This document shows, in pieces, positions 1 through 11,400 of a stretch of DNA of 64,000 nucleotides. Below the pieces are notes generated by a model that was not told the origin of the DNA, did not search any database, and worked only from the letters and a program-made list of their open reading frames with translations. The translations under genes and the position numbers were made by a program. Each line of letters starts with the position of its first letter. Position 1 is the stretch's first letter. Source of the DNA: Lethocerus indicus (Eukaryota; Arthropoda; Insecta; Hemiptera; Belostomatidae); contig JACDQD010000010.1 in assembly GCA_019843655.1 (NCBI GenBank), positions 7,547,637 through 7,611,636 of the forward strand, in the 5' to 3' direction.

Positions 1-789
1 GGCTCCGGCCTAATGATACAACACAGATACGGCAGTCAGTGTTGAAGAGAGGCATTCTAAAATTTTCCTGTTGACCGAACCTCCAGTGTAAATCAAAAAC
101 CGAGTGTGTTATATACCGGGAGATATTACACTATTTATTTTAGAAGATCAAAGAAAAAATCTGAGAGAAAAGTTTTCGGGTAGCACCCGAGTAGAGGGTT
201 TCCAAAGAGCTGAAACAGATGGTTTGCGGGAAAGAATGGACAAGATGATAAGCATTGAAATTAATTAATAATGATTTTAATATTTGGCTCCTGAAAAACG
301 TGAATCGAACGCATTCGCGCACCATTTAGGCATTTGAAGTTTCGCGTGAAACACACCGAACGCTACTGGGGAAGCCGAAATATCTCGGAGGCAATCACCA
401 TGTCTAATATCGAATAAACAGTTCGGAATGGCTTTACGTGTTGCTTACTCGCTGGTTCCATAATGGCAGTCCTTCTCCAAACCAGAAGACAATCGTAGCA
501 CATGGCTTTGACGTGGCAAAATTAATAAAAATACAAGACAATATACTTTATTGCTCGTTCAGGTACTTTTTAAGGAGTGCTTCGCGAGTATTCACACGGC
601 TTGAATATTTCTGAACTCGGACAGTTTTTTTTGGACACTTGTTTCGTTGGCACAAGTGAAGTTTTTGCCTGCCTGGTTCTTAAAAATCTATTCATCTCGG
701 GCCTGCAGAATAATTATATTCCAAAATAGATACAGATGGTTGAGCCGATATCTATTATTAGAGCGACGATACAGTAATTTGAGACTGAC
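1..789 (-). other. Intron 1 of the FKBP gene (part)
   Basis: This stretch begins with the GTCAGT donor on the minus strand and runs to the window edge. I looked for the next expected FKBP exon (the conserved GQVIKGWDQGL region) in all minus-strand frames and did not find it. The intron is therefore at least 789 bases long. No repeat or RNA gene is recognised in it. Confidence 0.6.
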
Positions 790-1019
790 CTGGAATCGAA
801 TTTGGTGCCGTCCTGGAGGGTTCCCGTGTAGTGCATGGTCAGCATGTCGCCCACCTTCGACTTCCTGTCGCAGACCTCGGGGGCGTACTGGACTTCGACT
901 TTGAGTCCGGACGTGGCGTTGGCGTTGGAGGACGAGGGGTCGTTGGCCTCGGCGACGACGAGGATCAGGGCGGCGAGGAGGCCGAAAGCGGCCGTCATCC
1001 TGAACGGTTTGGCGGACAT
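790..1019 (-). CDS. FKBP14: ER-targeted FKBP-type peptidyl-prolyl isomerase, first coding exon (partial gene)
   Basis: The exon encodes 76 residues plus two bases of the next codon, then a donor (AG|GTCAGT, intron starting at 789). Residues 8-25 form a hydrophobic signal sequence, with likely cleavage after AEA at residue 25. A short Ser/Asn-rich linker follows, with an N-glycosylation sequon (N34-A-T). The FKBP domain begins with LKVEV, PEVC (Cys50), MHYTGTLQDG and KFDS; Tyr64, Phe74 and Asp75 match the ligand-pocket residues Tyr26, Phe36 and Asp37 of FKBP12. The family catalyses proline cis-trans isomerisation during folding of ER clients. The LKVEV...PEVC start is closer to FKBP14 than to FKBP2. 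The C-terminal EF-hands that would settle this lie outside the window, so FKBP2 remains an alternative. The start is the only in-frame ATG before an upstream stop near 1083-1085. No frameshift is seen. Confidence 0.82.
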
Positions 1020-1400
1020 CGTTACGAGGGAGAGGCAACGGACGAGTGGTAGAGGAGCGAAACGGCCTGATCGGTGTCGACGTTAGGAATGGGCTTGGGG
1101 ACGAGCAACTGGTTAGCCGGCCGAGTGGGGAGCACCCCGCGCTCGGCTGATAGTGGGAGATACCGGGGCGCATGCTCACCTCCTTTGCACGGCTTTAACA
1201 GTACCCGTTCAACTTTTCTTAGGGCCACTGGGCCACGGCCTAGATCTGGCCTGAAAAAAGACAGTCCCGCGTATGCTTGAGCGCTAACCCTCTCATATTT
1301 TTTCTACCGTCCCGCCGCAGGAATAAGATATAGACATATGATACCTTTTTATTTATTGACTCCGTACTGCCTGACGTCATACATCCGAATCTGAAATTTG
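1020..1400 (-). promoter_or_regulatory. 5' UTR and promoter region of the FKBP gene (inferred)
   Basis: This lies directly upstream of the FKBP start codon on the minus strand. It is GC- and CpG-rich from about 1020 to 1320 and then turns AT-rich. I see no clear TATA box or initiator that would fix the start site. Open frames here on both strands are short, have no recognisable product, and are read as UTR or promoter sequence. Confidence 0.35.
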
Positions 1401-2955
1401 TGCTCTGTGAACGAATTTTAGGAAAAAATCCCTCGATCCGAACGGTAAATCGGAATGCGTCTGGGGTGACAAAAACCTAGTCTTTCTCCTTTTTCGACCC
1501 CTTTTTTCATCTTATGAAAACTACTTCGACAAGTCGATTTATCTTCCTTTGTTTTTTCCTGCCAAACAGACCGTCTTCTCTGAAACCATTCCTCCAGTTG
1601 ATGAATCGCACCATCCGACCATTCAACTTGACCATTTACCCTTACTCGCTGTGAATAAACTCCCAACGGACCTCTGTGAACGCATGACAACAAACTTGAA
1701 CGCAACTCTACTAGACTAGATTGTCACTCGTATCAACATTGCTTTGCCACCTATACGGTACCTATAGATAGATACCGGCATATATAGATAGTCTATTTCG
1801 TTGCTTCTTAAGGACGTTTTAAAGTGAAACCATTCAATCGACACCCTGAAGCGAAATAGTTGAAACAATATGGGATAATGGGTTCCGACATACCACAATA
1901 ATGGTATTATATAGTTCAGTAGTGACTCGAGGGGTTTATGAGACCCGTGATATTTCCGATCTGTGGTAATTGCTTAATGCGAATAAAATTACAAAATATA
2001 TAAAAAACCATCTATAGCTGAATTCATTTACAAATTTCATTATTTGTATTGATGCGGCTAGACTTTCGAATGTCTATTGGGAATCCCGGCCCCAACAAAT
2101 GTGTAACGATAATTGAATAATACTTTAGAAAATCTCACCATCGTTATAGTTGGGTAAATCCCTGTTTTAGACGTTTGTTCGGTCGGGATTCGATGGCCCG
2201 GTATCGGGCGGCCAACTGTTTCCAATCAGCGACCAATTCAGAGTTCGACTTTATTTGGTAACTTTCGAATTTGGGAATTTGCGTCCCCACGCTGTGGGGG
2301 TTCAGAGTTTCGGGCAACTTTGGCTGGATTTAAATTTCGGTTGGTCCCACTCAAAAATGGACTTTTGAGTTTTGAAATTGAACGAATCGTTAATTTGCTG
2401 CGGTCAAGACCGAAAAGGGGCCCGTCATGGCGGAAATTAAAGATAAACATACCCTTAACAGGAATTTGTGACCCGCAGATGATAGGTGTTCCCACACTAA
2501 AAAAAGCAAAAACAATGTTCGATATTTAATAAAACGCGTAATAACATCTTTGGTAATAATTTTAGTAATATTTATTTTCGTCAATTGAATTAAGTTGGAT
2601 AAATTCTTATAAAACTAAATGTGTTGAATTAGGCATAAAATATATTTGTTATTTATCTATCTTTTGATCAATTTTTGGACTAATTCGGGCGATTTCTCGT
2701 ACTATACTAAATCTCCGTGTACTTGACGTTTCTCCCAAAACCCATTCTTTTATTCGAACTTCATTGTCAAACCTTAAACCAGGGTAATCGAATATTTGTC
2801 ACATAAGACATATTGCCAATGAAAATCAATTACCGAACTATTTTTTCAATATATATGGGTAATTTATTGACGATCGACCATAAATCTCATAAGCTATCGA
2901 CAAGCCTGCCTTAAACCCATACTGTGCATACTCGTCGGGTATTCCCAGGCGGAAG

Positions 2956-3252
2956 ATGAACTTATACTTGCCGCAAGCTGGTTTCTTCCTTGCGATTTTA
3001 TTGATGGGAGCTACAGTAGGAAAGTGCTTACCGTTAGTCAGCCCAACAGCCCTGGAAATGAAAGAATTATTTTATATTGAAATACTATACTACACACTAT
3101 ATACTGAATTATATTTAAATACTGGGACCTTATTGCTCCAATTTTCAGTCTTGCCAAATCCACTCACTTTGCGTTTACAGCTGACAAGCTGGTCTAAACG
3201 TTTAATTTTGACTCAACGTTCTGTTGAATGCGTCGATTTTATTATTGTTTAA
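2956..3252 (+). other. Short open frame with signal-peptide-like N terminus (doubtful gene)
   Basis: The frame of 98 codons opens with Met-Asn-Leu and a hydrophobic core (GFFLAILLMGATVG) ending in GKC, which looks like a secretory signal peptide. An acceptor-like site (TATTCCCAG) sits just upstream of the ATG, so this could be an exon carrying a start codon, as in some neuropeptide genes. After the first 35 or so residues the frame becomes AT-rich with no domain or cleavage motif. Candidate donors (GTTAGT near 3032, GTAGGA near 3016) are weak. I do not recognise a family, and a chance hydrophobic frame is quite possible. Confidence 0.15.
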
Positions 3253-3802
3253 TTGAATGAAAACGTTTCGACAGACAGACATCAACCTCATTTTTTCTGA
3301 AGAGGGTGTTTTGAAACGCGCGCGTTCTCAGCAAAAATAATATTGCACGATTAGCGTTTTCCAGCAGTAGAGCTAGTGGGAGCTTTGGATTCACACCGTT
3401 CTGTTTAATCTATGCCTACAATTCAAACTCTGTCTTCTCAGTTTCACGTTTATAACAGATTATTTCTTAGGTGGCAAGACCCCTTCTCCGAGTGCACTCC
3501 AGGGAAGAACTGAGTGATAAATAGGAGTAATAAATTCCTGTGCACATATTAATGTACGCTATATCAGCCACTCTAGGCCCGCTACCTTGGGCTTCGAGCT
3601 AAGCGTTACACCCCCTTTAAAACGAAGCCCCACCCTTCACTTCGCCCTGTACTAATTGAACGTTGAAATGATGCAAATTATTTACGGGGGGCACGGGAAC
3701 GTCTTACTCCTCTTTAAGATTGCCGCCTTCTAATTGGCTGCAAAGTGCTCGAGCCGCCTCAGGTAGGGTACGAGGGCGGAAAGTAAATGTCGTGGGGGTA
3801 GC

Positions 3803-3822
3803 GGGTGGTGGTGGTGGTGGTG
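3803..3822. repeat. (GTG)n trinucleotide run
   Basis: About five GTG units after GCGG in otherwise unremarkable intergenic DNA. The overlapping minus-strand open frame owes its proline run to this repeat. Confidence 0.9.
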
Positions 3823-4524
3823 AATTAACCTGACTGTAATCGAATAAAGAGTTGCAAAAGACCCACCCCTGCAAGATTCTACGACACAGGCCGACGAATT
3901 CCAAAACCGTGACCACTCGAGTAATTCGAAAGCCTGGGGGTAAGGAATTTTAAGTACCTTTCGGGAATCATTAAAGTCCGTCCGAGGAGGGACCGAGTAT
4001 TTATAGGCACCCCTGAAAATGGTCCTTCTTCATAGCAGAAATAAGAGTAATCAGAGCAGAAACAAGCATAAGAAATGTTATCACTGTTGATAAAAACAAC
4101 TAGCCCTATGGCCTAACAAGATATCAAAGAAATTATGATATAAAAATGTTCTATGTTCTCTTGCACCTAACATTTCTTAAATAATAACGTACGCGGCTCC
4201 ACCAGTAGTTTTATGCCTAGCCAGGTGTATATGCCTGTGCAAAATATCCAGTTTCATGAACGAAGATTCCGCGTGCCATTCCAGCCTTCGCCTTCGAAAA
4301 AATACCTAAGGGTATTCTTCTTTCAACATAGATGTTTTTCAGTGAGGCATCGATCGAATTGAACTATTTTATCCCACAACTTCGAGATCCAGAAGAAATA
4401 TTTGAATTTTGGGGTGTGAAAATCACAGGAATATAACTCCAAAATCTGTTGAACCTTAACCTTTCTCTCTTAGCGTATGGAGAATGGAATTAAAAATTTC
4501 TTACACGCATAGATCTATTGATAA

Positions 4525-4528
<4 letters not shown>

Positions 4529-4571
<43 letters not shown>

Positions 4572-4588
4572 TAGATAGATAGATAGAT
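4529..4588. repeat. Compound microsatellite (AT)n(GATA)n
   Basis: About 20 AT units run directly into about five GATA units. A compound array of this kind is likely to vary in length between individuals. Confidence 0.95.
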
Positions 4589-5192
4589 GCATATATACTG
4601 CTAATTATCCTTTTACGACACTGAAAGTCATATTCATGCCAAATTATTGCTTTCTAGCACAAAATACCAATCGCGTGACCTACGTTTGCGGTAGCGGCAT
4701 CTGACGTCAAAAGTGATATTTGCATTAAATAATATTTCCGTCCCTAGTATTAGTTTTAATACTCTTTTTTATAACTACACATTTGCTTCTGACTTTAATT
4801 TGAACTGCTCATATTCGATTTTTTCCTTTTTTTGACGCCTGTCTGAAAGGAAGACGACTACGCCAACTCTACATTTTCAACCGGAATTTATTGCCTGTTC
4901 GTGTTCTCTCTGTCGTGTCCAGCTTAAATGGAATGATATTGTTTTTTATATAAATATGGTGACGAAGACTACTACCCACTACGATCTTCCACACCGGAGT
5001 GGTACATGAGTTTTTTGTTCCTTGAAACAGGACACGGATCGTTCAATACTCGTCTGCACAGGCGAGGGACTGTCGGACCATTCGGAGTGATGAAGAGGAA
5101 ATACATTAGTTCGGACCTTAATTTTAAAGTTTGCCAGGCGGTATAAGAGCAAAACCTTCTCTGATTCGAACCGGGCGAGAGAATAAACTGAA

Positions 5193-5640
5193 TCTATCTA
5201 TATAATCTTTATCAAATGGCGTTTGTCAGTGGGTGTGTGTATGTTTCCAAACGGCTGAACCGATTTCCGCCAAACTTTCAGCGTGCATGCATCTCATGTC
5301 CGGTCAGGTCAAGAAGCACCTTTCCAGGTCATGCGAGTCAGGTCAAAGGTCAGCAGTGACATCTACGCTGTGCAACGTGAACGGCTGCTTCGATTCTCAC
5401 CCAATTTACAGCACGTATACAGCTAACCCACACACAATACGTTTCGCAACATGTTCCCAGGTCACGGGGACTGGTAAAAGTCAGCAGTGACATCTACGCT
5501 GTACAACGTGAACGGCTGCTTCGATTCTCACCAAATTTACATCTACACACACACACACACACGTTTCGCGACATGTTCCCAGGTCAAAGGTCAGCAATGA
5601 CCTCTACGCTGTACAACGTGAGCGGCTGTTCTGATAAACC
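5193..5640 (+). mobile_element. Non-autonomous Helitron-like element (fragment)
   Basis: The stretch starts TCTATCTATATAAT and continues into AAATGGCGTTTGTCAGTG, then ACGGCTGAACCGATTT. This resembles the 5' part of many arthropod Helitrons and related non-coding elements, which share a TCTATATATA head, a GGCGTTTGTCTGT box and an ACGGCTGGACCGATTT box. No Rep/helicase coding sequence is present. I did not find a CTRR 3' end with its hairpin, so the right border is set where similarity to the repeat units fades. Family assignment comes from memory of such elements. Confidence 0.45.
5351..5640 (+). repeat. Minisatellite of about 110-131 bp units inside the Helitron-like element
   Basis: Three copies of a unit beginning CAGCAGTGACATCTACGCTG start at 5351, 5482 and 5592, with CAACGTGAACGGCTGCTTCG close behind. 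Spacings are 131 and 110 bases, and the third copy is more diverged. A fourth, degenerate copy of the ACGGCTG-CGATTT box lies near 5252. A (CA)n run at 5545-5562 sits within the second unit. Confidence 0.85.
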
Positions 5641-8339
5641 ACAATTATAATTTGTCGAGGCTTCCTCTTCAGTAGAATTTGTATTTTAAATTCAGCAAGT
5701 TGGATCCTTCGAATATAAAGGCGGTATTTTACTTTTTACGAGCGTTCAAATGATTCGCAGTCTGCTTTGATTTTACTTAATTAACTCTAAGTCTACTTAA
5801 TTAACTAGGTTCAAATTCTTGATTGTTGGGACACTGTTTGGTAATGCGCGGCCTCCCCCGCCTTGCCGGTTAAAGGACTCTTTGCGACGGTGTTTAATTT
5901 CAGCATGCATCCCGGGATTAGAAAGTTCAAATAATGCCGGGCTGTAAAACCGTTGACCTTTTGATTTCCGAGAACAGGCCGGCAGCTGTTTGCATAATTG
6001 GAAGCAGAAAATTCGGTTCTGACGCGAACCTTTCATAAAGGGATTCGGTTGGCACCCTCACCCTTCTTTGGCTCAGGGAATATCGCAGGAACCCTCCGTC
6101 TTTCCAACTCTCTTTATAAGTTAATTACACGGAGTTCTGTGATTAAATATACCATCGCTTAAAAATGTGGCCAATTACGATATCGGCAGGTTTCTAAGGG
6201 TAAGGATTTCGAACTAGCATCAGTAAAAATAACAGGGTAATTGAGGAGTGTACCCGATGGTCGGTAAAAATGAAATGGATTTGAATATAATTTTATCCAG
6301 AATATTATACGTTCTATATAATTTTGTAGTATATAATACATCGAATTTTTTATTATTGTTTGGATCTACTTTGAGTTATATGATCGCGGAGGGATGCCTC
6401 GTTTCCTTTCTCAAATTTGAGAATCGTGTGGGTGTATGTTAACCCCCCACACATTTGGATGAACATGGAAACTAGGAAATTCTTTTTTTTAGAAAGATAC
6501 TTTTTAATCATACTTTCTTCAGGGTTGAAATCGATTCATCCACAGAAATTAAATATCATAATATTTTGTCTGTATCGAGTTTTTATTGAAATTAACTACA
6601 TTATTCTTGTAATGTGGGTGTATATATACGAAACATTATCATTAGGAACACTCCACATTTGGATTGAGTTATGGAGGTCGACAACGCAGTATTGTCTCGA
6701 TAGTCGTATTTGGCTTAAACCCAGTTTACCGAACTCGTGTTTAAGCGACTCCTTTGCCCCACAACTTGCCACTCGCTAAGTGCAAACGCCGCCGCCCCAG
6801 AAGATACGGTATCCGAACTAATATAAAATCATATTAGGGGGCCCATACCCGGGTCATTAGCCATGCACTGAAAATGTCTCTCTGAAACGCGAGATATATA
6901 CTACCTGCCTTGGGGCCCCCGCCATTTAAAGCGGGTTCCTTGTCAAAGGGAATTTGCGAGTTTCGACGAGTTCGAAAGTCGAGCATCGATTCGCCGGGAT
7001 TCGGGTTCGAGTCCCCCGGGGTTTTGAACCGGCGCCACTTTCATTACTGCCAAAATACTGCGCTGGGGACACATGTATATAAATACGACATAAGTCGCCT
7101 GAAACCTATTTCAACAGGAGCAAATCAACCAGTGACAGATCACTGCTTGAACCCCCCTTCCTCCTCATATTCAAGCGACATTCTATAAACCTCCGCTGAC
7201 TTTAAATTTGCAATTTGATATCAAAACGCTCATCTTGTTGCAACACAGGTTACGCTAGGGTCACATTACCTCTGGAAACATTACCCAAGGGTCATTTGTG
7301 AGGTCGATACTTTCTCTTTTTTGTGCGGTCGCATGAGACGTGGGAATAAACGATTGCACGAGTAATTTCTATAACCAATATAAAGACTTCAATGTACCGT
7401 ATTCAACGTACCGTTGGAATTCAAATGCCCTCTTCGCGACAGGGCATATGCTGATTTCGACTATTCGCCACAGACATAATTGAAACGGCAGCAGTGCCGT
7501 TCCCAAAGCGGGAATGGTTTACTCACGAACGGTTAAGACCCATTGTTTTTTTGTATTAAGGTGCTTAAGTGGAAGAAATGGAGAAAGGCTGAAACGTGCC
7601 TATGAAGGGCCACACTCAAGAACATAACAAAATAAACATTAGTTGGGGTATTGTTAAACTATACTTAACAATGTTCGGGTGAGCTAAGAATAAATTCACA
7701 AAAAAACCAATAAGAACTGAAGAAATAAACCTTACTGTTATAAAAAAAACAACAAGGTAGTGCCTCTTTATCGTTGTACCGTAAAACCACTAATGATGTC
7801 AGTTCCTCAATAATTAAGTACTGCTTGACAATTTTTTCATAATAAGTCAAGAGTGTATGATACTCGAAATAATTGAATTGCAACAATCCGACAGAGTGTT
7901 TGTGAATTAATTTGTCTATTCCATGACATAGAACGAAGGAACATTGACTTAATTGGTGATCGGTAAACCGGGAAGCACCTGCATAAGAATATCCATGGTG
8001 TACACAAGATCTAGAGATGACTTATTCTTAATCTTTAAAATGAAATTGTGAATTCGTATACTGTCTTGAGTAGCGAGCAAGGTTAAATATTAAAAGGAAT
8101 TGAAGTTCCGATTTCAGTAGATGCTACAGGTAGATGTTACAAATAGTTATTTGAAGATAAGCTCGGATTTCACTTAGTATTACGTACTTACACATTTCAT
8201 GGAATTCGTATATTTGTTCTGAAAGGTGCCCATTTTGTTGCCGCAATGTTTCTCCCTTACTATTCGGGAGAATAGGGGGCGGTCCTAGGAGTCTGAGTAG
8301 AGTCGAGTTTTTAATCAAGTTTCAAGTTTGTTCCTTTGT
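5641..8339. other. Intergenic DNA without a recognised gene
   Basis: No coding exon is supported on either strand. A GGTTCGAGTCC Pol III B-box match occurs near 7006 inside a short GC-rich hairpin, but no tRNA cloverleaf surrounds it. The rest is AT-rich or mixed sequence without visible repeats. Confidence 0.55.
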
Positions 8340-8406
8340 AGTTCAAGGCGGCTGAGGTTAAGTCGTCTGATTGGAGTTTGGGTGTTTTAATCCCGGTCAC
8401 GTGACA
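8340..8406 (+). repeat. tRNA-derived SINE-like fragment
   Basis: The order of blocks follows a class II (Ser/Leu-type) tRNA body: a D-arm-like GGCTGAGGTTAAGTCGTCTG, an anticodon-stem-like GATTGGAG region, then a T-arm-like TTTTAATCCCGGTCACGTG. The T-loop GTTCGA has decayed to TTTTA. This would suit a degenerate tRNA pseudogene or the head of a tRNA-derived SINE. No target-site duplication or A-rich tail is visible. Confidence 0.35.
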
Positions 8407-11400
8407 GAGTCCGCTAGATGCGATTCTGTAAACGTTTGTATCGACACATCTTATCGATTGTATGATGATCACGGATGGATGGAGTTTAGTTGGAGTTGCG
8501 GATATTCGGAATTTTTATGAGCTTCAAGAATTTTAGACGAGCTGTAAGTGAACAAGACCAAATGGCCGTAAATGAACTCTGGGTCTTTCATTCCGGAAAA
8601 ATTCACCATACTCGATTTCGTCACGAGCAGGCAGATGTACGCCGCTAGAGTTTTAATTAATTAAATAATTGTTTCTTTCCAAAAATTAAGGCGCAGAGGT
8701 AGATCGTCAAGAGGTTACGCAAGCGAATAATATGTGTCAATAATCGGAATTACAGGTGGAATTAACCGACGGGATTAAGACAGGATGCCCCATTCATCGA
8801 AGCGTTGGGTCTTGAGCTAATGGAAGGCCCTTGGTCGGCTTAAGTGTCCCGCTTAATACAAGTGGGATAAGCGCGGGTGGGTAGGTAGGACCCCGATGTT
8901 ACTTAATTACCACTTAGCCGCAGCCAACCTGATTTAATGGGGCGGTTTGTCGTAACATCCCGCCGCTGCCCATTGAAGGTTTATTCGTCTAATAATGAGA
9001 GGGGTCAAATTGCCCTTTGGGCAGCTCAGCGTAAATTCAACGCTCTATTTATGGGTTTTAGTTTAACAGAATCTAATGTGCCTGTTAGACGGCCAGCTGA
9101 AGTTTGGAATATTTTTACAAAAGGTTTTTGGAATAATTCTTGCGACCTCACGACCGTGATTTTCGGGACATGGTTGCCCATGAGGTGCGTGGCAAGAAAG
9201 TAAGGTCGTCTAATGCCTCTGAATCATTGCAAAATATATTTTATACATTGATGTATGAATGAAGCGGGTTTACCATATTATTTATTATGTTTACAGAATA
9301 CGCCAACTTTGTTTACAATTATATTTATAATCGTTTTTTATTTGTTGCAGGTAAGCCTTCAGTTGCAGTCCAACTTAGGTGTACGTAAGTAGTTTATGAC
9401 TTCTAGTTTTGTATTTTAACACTCGCCCTATTCTTTGTCTCCAGTCTCCATTTACTGCCAGCACTAGTAAAAAAATAGACTGTAGTGTAGTAACAGTAAA
9501 CAGTTGAAAGGACGTTTATTTGCCCAGGATTTGCCCATTGCTTTCCCTCTTATTATATCAACATTGTAAGTGTAACAAGTATAATTAAGTAATATAGTTC
9601 TGTAAATTGTCGGCAACTGGCCAGACAGAAGAAAGTTCCAGTCGGGAAGAGAACTTCCACTGGGATGGACTTAGGTGAAAGTCCAAAAACGGAAAAAACT
9701 CTGCAGCTGCTGTTCGGGTTCTTTCTTATAGAAGGCGGATTAACCGGAAAGCGGATAGTGACGTATACATTTCTGTACGAGGAAACCTTCACTGCTTTCT
9801 ACTTTTAAGAGATATTTACACCGCAGGATTAATATTTTTAAATAAAATTCAGGTTATATAACAGTCATAATACCACTTCTTGTTAATTCGTCGAGAACAA
9901 AAATGTATTTGTCCTGATTGTAGGTGGTTTGCAATGTGCGTAATTAGTCGATTTTAGTCCTTTCTCCAAGTCTCTTACCTGGCAAGCTTAAGTGCAATGC
10001 CCCTTCCTCTAGTAATAGTATATTAGCATTGTATCTAGACACTCATTTTCCGTTGGTGGGTTTTAAAAACACTATCTGTGGCACATATGAAATGAATATA
10101 TTGAGATATTTAGATACATTGTATTCTTGAAATTCAAGATTTGAACCATTAGATGAATTGATGGGCCCTTTTCCCGCCTAATGCTCACTCACTGGCTTGT
10201 TTCCAATGTCGGCCCCAGCGGCGTGGCCTGAATATCCCATTCGCAAACCGCTACTCCGGCTCCATACTCAATTGAGGGAATATCCACAATTTCATTCTGA
10301 AGATCATTCGGGTTGAGTACTGCCTTGTTTCTTTACAATGAAGCCGGTGTCAGCTTTCGAATTATACACTCCGTACCGCCTACATGTCTTGACTGAATTA
10401 AAACATTTTGACATCTATTTTTATAAGTTAAAGCGGGTCAGAATTTACAAACGTGGTCCAGCCGAAGTACATACGGCAGTCCTCACATAGTAGGCATCCA
10501 TTTTTAATTTTGTCACTAATTCATTCTAAAAATTAAAACAAATTTTAGGAGGCTATTTTATACGCATTTATGACGAAGCTGAAACGGTCCTGTAAAAAAA
10601 AGCTTTAAAAATTCAGAACTTACATTGATTTTCCCCTATCGGTAGAGATGGGGCATAGCATTCGGATGGTAAAAGGGTGAATTCATGATGATAATTTATC
10701 CATATTTAATTAAACGAACTCTGTTCCTCCTGTTATTTGACATCCACTAGTAATCAATTCTAATTTACGGTTGACATTTACGATAGTAGTCCGCCGCTTT
10801 ACTACAATGTATGGAACCCTGTGCAATTGAGCCTAGGTTTAGATCGACCACGTAGCATGCTGTACAACGCATGCCTATTCTTACTAATTACAGAACTGGC
10901 TTCCAATTAAACAGTCGGAACATACTGAGTAAAATAATTAATAGTTAAATAGTGGGCATTCTGAAAGATATGTTGTCTCTCATAGGTTTTCCTGACTGAT
11001 GTTTTTAATGGGAACCCCTCCCCACTACTCAACGGACTTCAGTTTCGGTTCGGTATCTGGTTTCGGCTTCTAATTAAACAATGCTTGAAGGCGGCCGGTA
11101 GGGAGTGCCAGTTTTTTTTTCTGTCTACAGAAGGCATTTGAGAAGAGACCGAGCAACGTGTACGCCCGCCCCCACCCCCGGGCGCTGGTCCGACACACGC
11201 TATGTTACAAAAGCCGTACTCTATCTCCGTTCCGCTAACTCACTTTCCCCTTCTCCCCCATCCCCTCTTCCCATCTCTCTTTCTCTTATTGTCTCTACCT
11301 CTGCCCCCCTTTGTCCGCTCCTCCGTCCCATACTCCATTCTTCTTTGGGCTCTTGTTCCCCCCTACCTCCAAAGTAAATAGTTCTTTTCGACTTGTTTCC

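Larger units (their letters stand above)
1401..5192. other. Intergenic DNA without a recognised gene
   Basis: Mostly unique-looking sequence alternating between AT-rich and CpG-rich stretches. It contains a (GTG)n run at 3803, an (AT)n/(GATA)n microsatellite at 4529 and one short open frame with a signal-peptide-like start at 2956. No other coding or RNA feature is supported. Confidence 0.6.

Noticed and set aside
6998..7026. GGTTCGAGTCC B-box in a GC-rich hairpin
   Set aside because: Upstream sequence does not form D or anticodon arms. A single B-box match is expected by chance.
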